Positions 5,755 through 8,343 of a stretch of 8,343 nucleotides of DNA are shown one piece after another. Under the pieces are notes generated by a model. It made no database searches. It was not told the origin of the DNA and was given only the letters and a program-made list of their open reading frames with translations. Each line of letters opens with the position of its first letter. The first letter of the stretch is position 1. The position numbers and the translations under genes were made by a program. This DNA comes from an uncultured Mollicutes bacterium (lineage in GTDB: Bacteria; Bacillota_I; Bacilli_A; RFN20; CAG-826). The DNA lies in contig URQK01000072.1 in NCBI GenBank assembly GCA_900549975.1, positions 1-8,343 of the forward strand, read 5' to 3'.

Positions 5755-6909
5755 CTTATTCTCTAATAACTTTTTAATAACATCTACTTTATCAAGTTTT
5801 TCCCAAGGCAAATCTAAATCTGGTCTTCCAAAATGGCCATAACTTGCTAAGTCTTGATATTTAAATGTTGGCTTAGTTAAACTAAATGCTTTAATAATTC
5901 CAGCTGGTGTTAAATCAAATATTTTTTCAATTATTTCTAATACTTTACTAACATCAACTTTTAATGTTCCAAATCCTTCAACATTAATACTTAATGGTTT
6001 TGCCACTCCAATTGCGTAACTAAGCTGTACTTCAAGACGATCCGCTACACCAGATGCAACTAAATTCTTAGCAACATAACGTGCCATATACGCAGCAGAA
6101 CGATCAACTTTGCTTGGATCTTTACCTGAGAAAGCACCGCCGCCATGACGAGCGCTACCACCATAAGTATCAACAATTATCTTTCTTCCGGTTAAACCTG
6201 TATCTCCTTCTGGACCACCAGTAACAAATCTACCAGTTGGGTTAATCAAATACTTGAAATCTTTATTTAATCCAAATGATTCCACAACATGTTGCATGAT
6301 TTCTTCATAAATAAATTTTTTGAATTCTTTTTCATTAAAATCAGGATCATGTTGAACAGACATTAGCACTGTATCAATACGAACATCATTAGGATCTGTA
6401 TAATCCATAGTAACTTGTGCTTTCATATCTGGTCTTGCCCATTTAAAAGCACCAAGTTTTCTTAAATTAGATGCATAACGCACAAGTTTATGAGCAATTA
6501 CTAACGCTAATGGCATATAACCTTCTGATTCATTAGTGGCATAGCCAAACATAATACCTTGATCACCAGCACCTTGAACTTCTTGATCAACACCTTGAGC
6601 AATATCTTTAGATTGATGTTTTACTAACACTTCAATCTCACAGCTATCTGCACCAATTCCTAATTTTTTATCAGTATAACCAATATTACGCATTACATCA
6701 CGAGCAATACGTTCATAATCTGGTTTAGCGGATGATGTGATTTCTCCTCCAATAATTAATTTTTCGGTTGTGGCAAAGCATTCACATGCCACACGAGAAT
6801 TAGGATCATTAGCTAAACAATAGTCTAAAATAGCATCACTAATTTGATCGCATAATTTGTCTGGATGGCCTTCTGATACTGATTCACTTGTAAATAAAAT
6901 CTTTTCCAT
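5749..6909 (-). CDS. metK: S-adenosylmethionine synthetase
   Basis: This enzyme makes S-adenosylmethionine from methionine and ATP, releasing phosphate and pyrophosphate, as a cytoplasmic tetramer that needs Mg2+ and K+. It is 386 residues, normal for the family, and apparently intact. The signatures are all present: SVSEGHPDKLCDQISDA (10-26, including H15, D17 and K18), GAGDQGIMFGYA (113-124) and GGGAFSGKD (256-264, the phosphate-binding loop). The C-terminal part ends FKYQDLASYGHFGRPDL and ELPWE-like LDLPWEKLD, as expected. ATG 6909 is preceded by AAGAGG at a 5-base spacing. Upstream is a SAM riboswitch with a terminator (6928-7091), so expression should fall when SAM is plentiful. A terminator follows the stop codon. 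Confidence 0.98.
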   Translation of the reverse strand: MEKILFTSESVSEGHPDKLCDQISDAILDYCLANDPNSRVACECFATTEKLIIGGEITSSAKPDYERIARDVMRNIGYTDKKLGIGADSCEIEVLVKHQSKDIAQGVDQEVQGAGDQGIMFGYATNESEGYMPLALVIAHKLVRYASNLRKLGAFKWARPDMKAQVTMDYTDPNDVRIDTVLMSVQHDPDFNEKEFKKFIYEEIMQHVVESFGLNKDFKYLINPTGRFVTGGPEGDTGLTGRKIIVDTYGGSARHGGGAFSGKDPSKVDRSAAYMARYVAKNLVASGVADRLEVQLSYAIGVAKPLSINVEGFGTLKVDVSKVLEIIEKIFDLTPAGIIKAFSLTKPTFKYQDLASYGHFGRPDLDLPWEKLDKVDVIKKLLENKK

Positions 6910-6927
6910 AAATACCTCTTACTTTCT

Positions 6928-6962
6928 AAAAAAAGAAAAAGCCTTCCCACAAAGGAAAGCTT
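6928..6962 (-). terminator. Riboswitch expression-platform terminator before metK
   Basis: On the minus strand AAGCTTTCC and GGAAGGCTT form a 9-bp stem (one G-U) with a 6-base loop (6962-6939), followed by TTTTTCTTTTTTT-like U tracts to 6928. It lies 17 bases after the aptamer. A competing pairing of GGATAG (just after P1) with CTTTCC of the terminator's 5' arm is possible and would serve as antiterminator, though it contains one mismatch. Confidence 0.85.
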
Positions 6963-6978
6963 TAAACAAACTATCCAA

Positions 6979-7091
6979 TCATCTTATCGCTCAGGGTGGG
7001 CCCTGCTAGGGAAAAGCACCTACTTAACATTCTTGTTAGGGTTGCTATCACGTTTGTTCGTTCCCTTTAGACGTGATTCTTGATAAGACGA
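6979..7091 (-). promoter_or_regulatory. SAM-I-clan (S-box) riboswitch aptamer controlling metK
   Basis: Read on the minus strand. P1 is TCGTCTTATC (7091-7082) pairing with GATAAGATGA (6988-6979), 10 bp. P2 is ATCACGT/ACGTGAT. The core AGCAACC opens P3 and is answered by GGTGCTTTTCCC, close to the S-box GGTGCTAATTCC. P4 is CAGGG-CCCA-CCCTG, then GAGC-GATAAG closes P1. The P2 loop contains AGGGAA, which can pair with TTCCCT in J3/4, the place of the SAM-I pseudoknot. SAM-I would predict a kink-turn in P2 (GGAGGGA...GGCCC...GAAGCC); here a simple stem replaces it. Followed by a terminator and metK, so this is a transcriptional OFF switch. The aptamer overlaps the last 23 codons of the upstream small gene. 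Confidence 0.85.
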
Positions 7092-7298
7092 GCTATTTTC
7101 TTTTTCTTGTATATTATCTTGCAAATCATTATTGGAGTCAAGATTTAATTCATCGAATTTTAATAAGCCTGCTTTAGCAAGAAGCAAATCAGTTGCATCT
7201 ACACCCGAAACATTTTTTATTACATCAAAATCCATTCCTAATTCAAATAAAGCATTTGCAATATCAATTTGTCCTTTTTCAAGTTTTTGCTTTTTCAT
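7020..7298 (-). CDS. Small protein of unknown function whose 3' end overlaps the metK riboswitch
   Basis: A 92-residue protein from ATG 7298, with AGGTG six bases upstream; earlier in-frame GTG 7307 and ATG 7304 overlap that SD. Residues ~5-48 look like a compact helical unit (KLEKGQIDIANALFELGMDF, then DVIKNVSGVDATDLLLAK), resembling the short helix-turn-helix-like tail seen after some PD-(D/E)XK/Rpn-type nucleases, but no nuclease is present and I do not assign a family. From ~52 the sequence turns polar and low-complexity (Asn, Ser, Asp, Glu, Lys). That tail coincides with the metK promoter (codons ~53-62) and, from residue 70, the SAM aptamer; its TAG stop lies in the P3 region. It follows the TSCPD gene by 46 bases and is probably the last gene of the pduL operon. 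Confidence 0.6.
   Translation of the reverse strand: MKKQKLEKGQIDIANALFELGMDFDVIKNVSGVDATDLLLAKAGLLKFDELNLDSNNDLQDNIQEKENSSSYQESRLKGTNKRDSNPNKNVK
7113..7141 (-). promoter_or_regulatory. Sigma-A promoter of the metK riboswitch leader, inside the small gene
   Basis: On the minus strand TTGACT (7141-7136), a 17-base spacer and GATAAT (7118-7113), each one mismatch from consensus. The predicted start near 7106 lies ~15 bases before P1 of the aptamer (7091), ideal for a riboswitch leader. It lies within the coding sequence of the 92-residue protein. Confidence 0.65.
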
Positions 7299-7312
7299 AA
7301 CCATCACCTACT

Positions 7313-7349
7313 AATAAGTATGTTATGAAATGCAAAATTTATACTTATT
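7313..7349. repeat. Inverted repeat across the TSCPD stop codon
   Basis: AATAAGTAT (7313-7321) and ATACTTATT (7341-7349) are perfect 9-base arms with a 19-base spacer. They span the end of the TSCPD gene and stop three bases before the SD of the next gene. The stem is almost all A-T and has no U tract, so it is not a good terminator; a weak mRNA hairpin near the ribosome site is possible. Confidence 0.3.
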
Positions 7350-7599
7350 TCTTACTTAAAATTTCATCAATCGCTTTGGATAATTGATCTGGACAAGATG
7401 TATTTCTAAAACCGCATTTAATTCCTTGTAAGCGATTTTTAACATCTTCGAGTTTCATTCCCTTAACTAAGGCTCCAACACCCTTTAAATTACCATTACA
7501 GCCTCCAACGACTTCAAAATCTTGGATAATGCCATTTTCGTAATATATTTTCATCTCGCGGGAACAAACTCCTTGAGGACGATATGTATATACTTCCAT
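7345..7599 (-). CDS. TSCPD-domain protein (TIGR03905 type)
   Basis: An 84-residue protein covering the whole small TSCPD family, named after its TSCPD motif (residues 67-71, within KCGFRNTSCPDQL). Other conserved points are C12 in GVCSREM, and GGCNGN (C34) followed by LKGVGALVKGM. The four conserved Cys (12, 34, 62, 69) suggest metal binding or redox chemistry; the domain also occurs at the C-terminus of B12-dependent class II ribonucleotide reductases and as standalone proteins in anaerobic Firmicutes. The function of the standalone form is not established to my knowledge. The start at 7599 has AAGGTG six bases upstream, lying against the pduL stop codon, so it is co-transcribed with pduL. 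Confidence 0.9.
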   Translation of the reverse strand: MEVYTYRPQGVCSREMKIYYENGIIQDFEVVGGCNGNLKGVGALVKGMKLEDVKNRLQGIKCGFRNTSCPDQLSKAIDEILSKK

Positions 7600-7613
7600 A
7601 AACTACACCTTAA

Positions 7614-8183
7614 TTATTTGATTAATTTACCAAATACTTGTCCTGACAATGCAGCAGCATTGCTTTCATCAGTATCAACATGCATTGCTAAAGCAAATTT
7701 GTTTGATACACGAACAACAACATCACCAAATACTAATGAACGTTCATTAGAATGAACCTCTACACTAACGATATCTTTATCTTTAACACCAAATTCTTTA
7801 GCGTCTTCTTCAGTCATATGGATATGACGTTTTGCAGCAATTACGCCAGTAGATAATTCTACTTCTCCCTTTGGTCCAACTAATTTACAAGCACCAGAAT
7901 TAGCAATGTCACCTGATTCTCTAATTGGGGCAACAACACCAATTGAACGAGCGTCAGTAAGAGATAACTCTACTTGGTTTGCATTACGAACTGGTCCTAA
8001 AATTGAAGCATTTAATTCTCCCTTTGGTCCAACTACTTTTACTTTTTCATTTGAAGCAAATTGTCCAGGTTGTGATAACATTTTTTTAACTGTTAATTGG
8101 TAACCTTCACCAAATAATACTTCTAAAGTTTCTTGTGTAACGTGGACATGTCTTGCACTTGTTTCTACTAAAATTTCTTTCAT
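7614..8183 (-). CDS. pduL: Phosphate propanoyltransferase / phosphotransacylase PduL
   Basis: PduL interconverts acyl-CoA and acyl-phosphate (acetyl or propionyl) and is unrelated in fold to Pta. The two similar beta-barrel halves each start with a His motif: SARHVHVT (H12, H14) and AAKRHIHMT (H120, H122). AMHVDTDESNAA (H168, E173) lies near the end; these give the Zn ligands of the family. Length (189) and the immediate domain start show no N-terminal microcompartment-targeting peptide, so it is a cytosolic form, probably working with an acetate kinase for ATP from acetyl-CoA in fermentation. No Pdu shell genes are nearby. ATG 8183 follows AAAGGAG at nine bases. The gene leads a run with the TSCPD gene and has a near-consensus promoter. 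Confidence 0.95.
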   Translation of the reverse strand: MKEILVETSARHVHVTQETLEVLFGEGYQLTVKKMLSQPGQFASNEKVKVVGPKGELNASILGPVRNANQVELSLTDARSIGVVAPIRESGDIANSGACKLVGPKGEVELSTGVIAAKRHIHMTEEDAKEFGVKDKDIVSVEVHSNERSLVFGDVVVRVSNKFALAMHVDTDESNAAALSGQVFGKLIK

Positions 8184-8218
8184 TTTTTATGACTCCTTTA
8201 TAAACTTTAACTACATTG

Positions 8219-8246
8219 ATTATATTCGTTTGTCGATAAATGTCAA
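8219..8246 (-). promoter_or_regulatory. Consensus sigma-A promoter of pduL
   Basis: On the minus strand a perfect TTGACA (8246-8241) and perfect TATAAT (8224-8219) are separated by 16 bases. The leader to ATG 8183 is ~29 bases and includes the SD. Both hexamers match consensus fully, so the promoter should be strong unless repressed. Confidence 0.85.
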
Positions 8247-8255
8247 TGAAACGAA
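8225..8255. promoter_or_regulatory. Spaced inverted repeat flanking the pduL -35 box (putative operator)
   Basis: TTCGTTT (8225-8231) and AAACGAA (8249-8255) are perfect 7-base arms 17 bases apart. One arm lies next to the -10 box, the other just upstream of the -35 box, so a dimeric regulator bound to both would cover the promoter. Confidence 0.35.
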
Positions 8256-8286
8256 AGCACTTTTTTTTATTGCTAATAAAAAATTG

Positions 8287-8315
8287 TTGCAAAATTTTTT
8301 TTAAGTGGTTATCAT
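8287..8315 (+). promoter_or_regulatory. Sigma-A promoter of the divergent gene at the right edge
   Basis: Plus strand: TTGCAA (8287-8292), a 17-base spacer containing an eight-T run, and TATCAT (8310-8315). The predicted start near 8322 gives a leader of ~17 bases containing the SD GGAGGTG. Confidence 0.6.
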
Positions 8316-8338
8316 AAAGTGGCTTCGGAGGTGAAACT

Positions 8339-8343
8339 ATGGA
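8339..8343 (+). CDS. Start of a divergent gene cut by the window edge
   Basis: ATG at 8339-8341 is preceded by a strong SD, GGAGGTG (8327-8333), at a 5-base spacing and by a plausible promoter. Only five bases of the coding sequence are present, so nothing can be said about the product. It is transcribed away from pduL. Confidence 0.6.

Noticed and set aside
7132..7314. Plus-strand open frame of 60 codons
   Set aside because: Antisense shadow of the 92-residue gene; the minus-strand gene has a good SD and operon context.
7522..7755. Plus-strand open frame of 77 codons
   Set aside because: Antisense across the TSCPD/pduL junction; both opposite genes are clear family members.
7906..8103. Plus-strand open frame of 65 codons
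   Set aside because: Antisense to pduL; no independent support.
8107..8292. Minus-strand open frame of 61 codons overlapping the pduL start
   Set aside because: Out of frame with pduL and covers its consensus promoter and SD; composition is not protein-like.
1..8343. Alternative genetic code (UGA as Trp) suggested by the low GC content
   Set aside because: The Trp codons I checked are TGG, and the standard code gives full-length proteins; the lack of TGA stops in the complete genes here is a small-sample bias.
1..8343. CRISPR array, insertion sequence, phage or defence island
   Set aside because: No regular direct repeats, transposase, integrase, or defence-type domains were seen on either strand.

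Overview
The window reads as a low-GC Bacillota (Bacilli/Erysipelotrichia-like, possibly an uncultured gut lineage). The reasons are AT-rich DNA, purine-rich Shine-Dalgarno (SD) sites, sigma-A-type promoters, many stem-loop/U-tract terminators, a long-form HPF, a DapG-type aspartokinase and PduL as phosphotransacylase. Trp is encoded by TGG in the Trp codons I checked, and all complete genes end in TAA or TAG, so the standard code applies. The lineage is inferred from style and gene content only.

Almost everything is on the minus strand, transcribed right to left. At the right edge (8184-8343) a divergent control region holds a near-perfect sigma-A promoter for pduL on the minus strand and a promoter plus strong SD for a plus-strand gene of which only the first five bases are present. 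Leftward from there: pduL (phosphate acyltransferase), a TSCPD-domain protein, and a 92-residue unknown protein form a likely operon. Its end runs into a SAM riboswitch with a terminator ahead of metK (S-adenosylmethionine synthetase). The riboswitch promoter and half of its aptamer lie inside the coding sequence of the 92-residue gene. metK ends in its own terminator.

Next come hpf (ribosome hibernation factor, own terminator), then an apparent three-gene run: a short aspartokinase, a Cof-type HAD phosphatase and a 279-residue helical protein of unknown function, with the last two overlapping by 11 bases and followed by a long terminator. A small XRE regulator follows with its own terminator. 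Then a small two-helix membrane protein, with a promoter overlapped by an 18-bp perfect palindrome, ends in a terminator directly ahead of a membrane-anchored endonuclease/exonuclease/phosphatase-family protein.

The left 190 bases look chimeric: a plus-strand NIL-domain (MetN-like) 3' fragment runs head-on into the first ~28 codons of a minus-strand XRE regulator, and the two share about 22 bases. It is either a real rearrangement or an assembly join.

Themes: methionine/SAM supply (metK, riboswitch, NIL fragment), acetyl- or propionyl-phosphate metabolism (pduL), aspartate-family amino-acid synthesis (aspartokinase) and stress dormancy (hpf). I found no CRISPR array, tRNA, rRNA, insertion sequence or defence system. 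The most unusual items are the overlapped, atypical SAM riboswitch, the chimeric left end, the shortened aspartokinase, and the terminator in place of a leader before the phosphatase-family gene.
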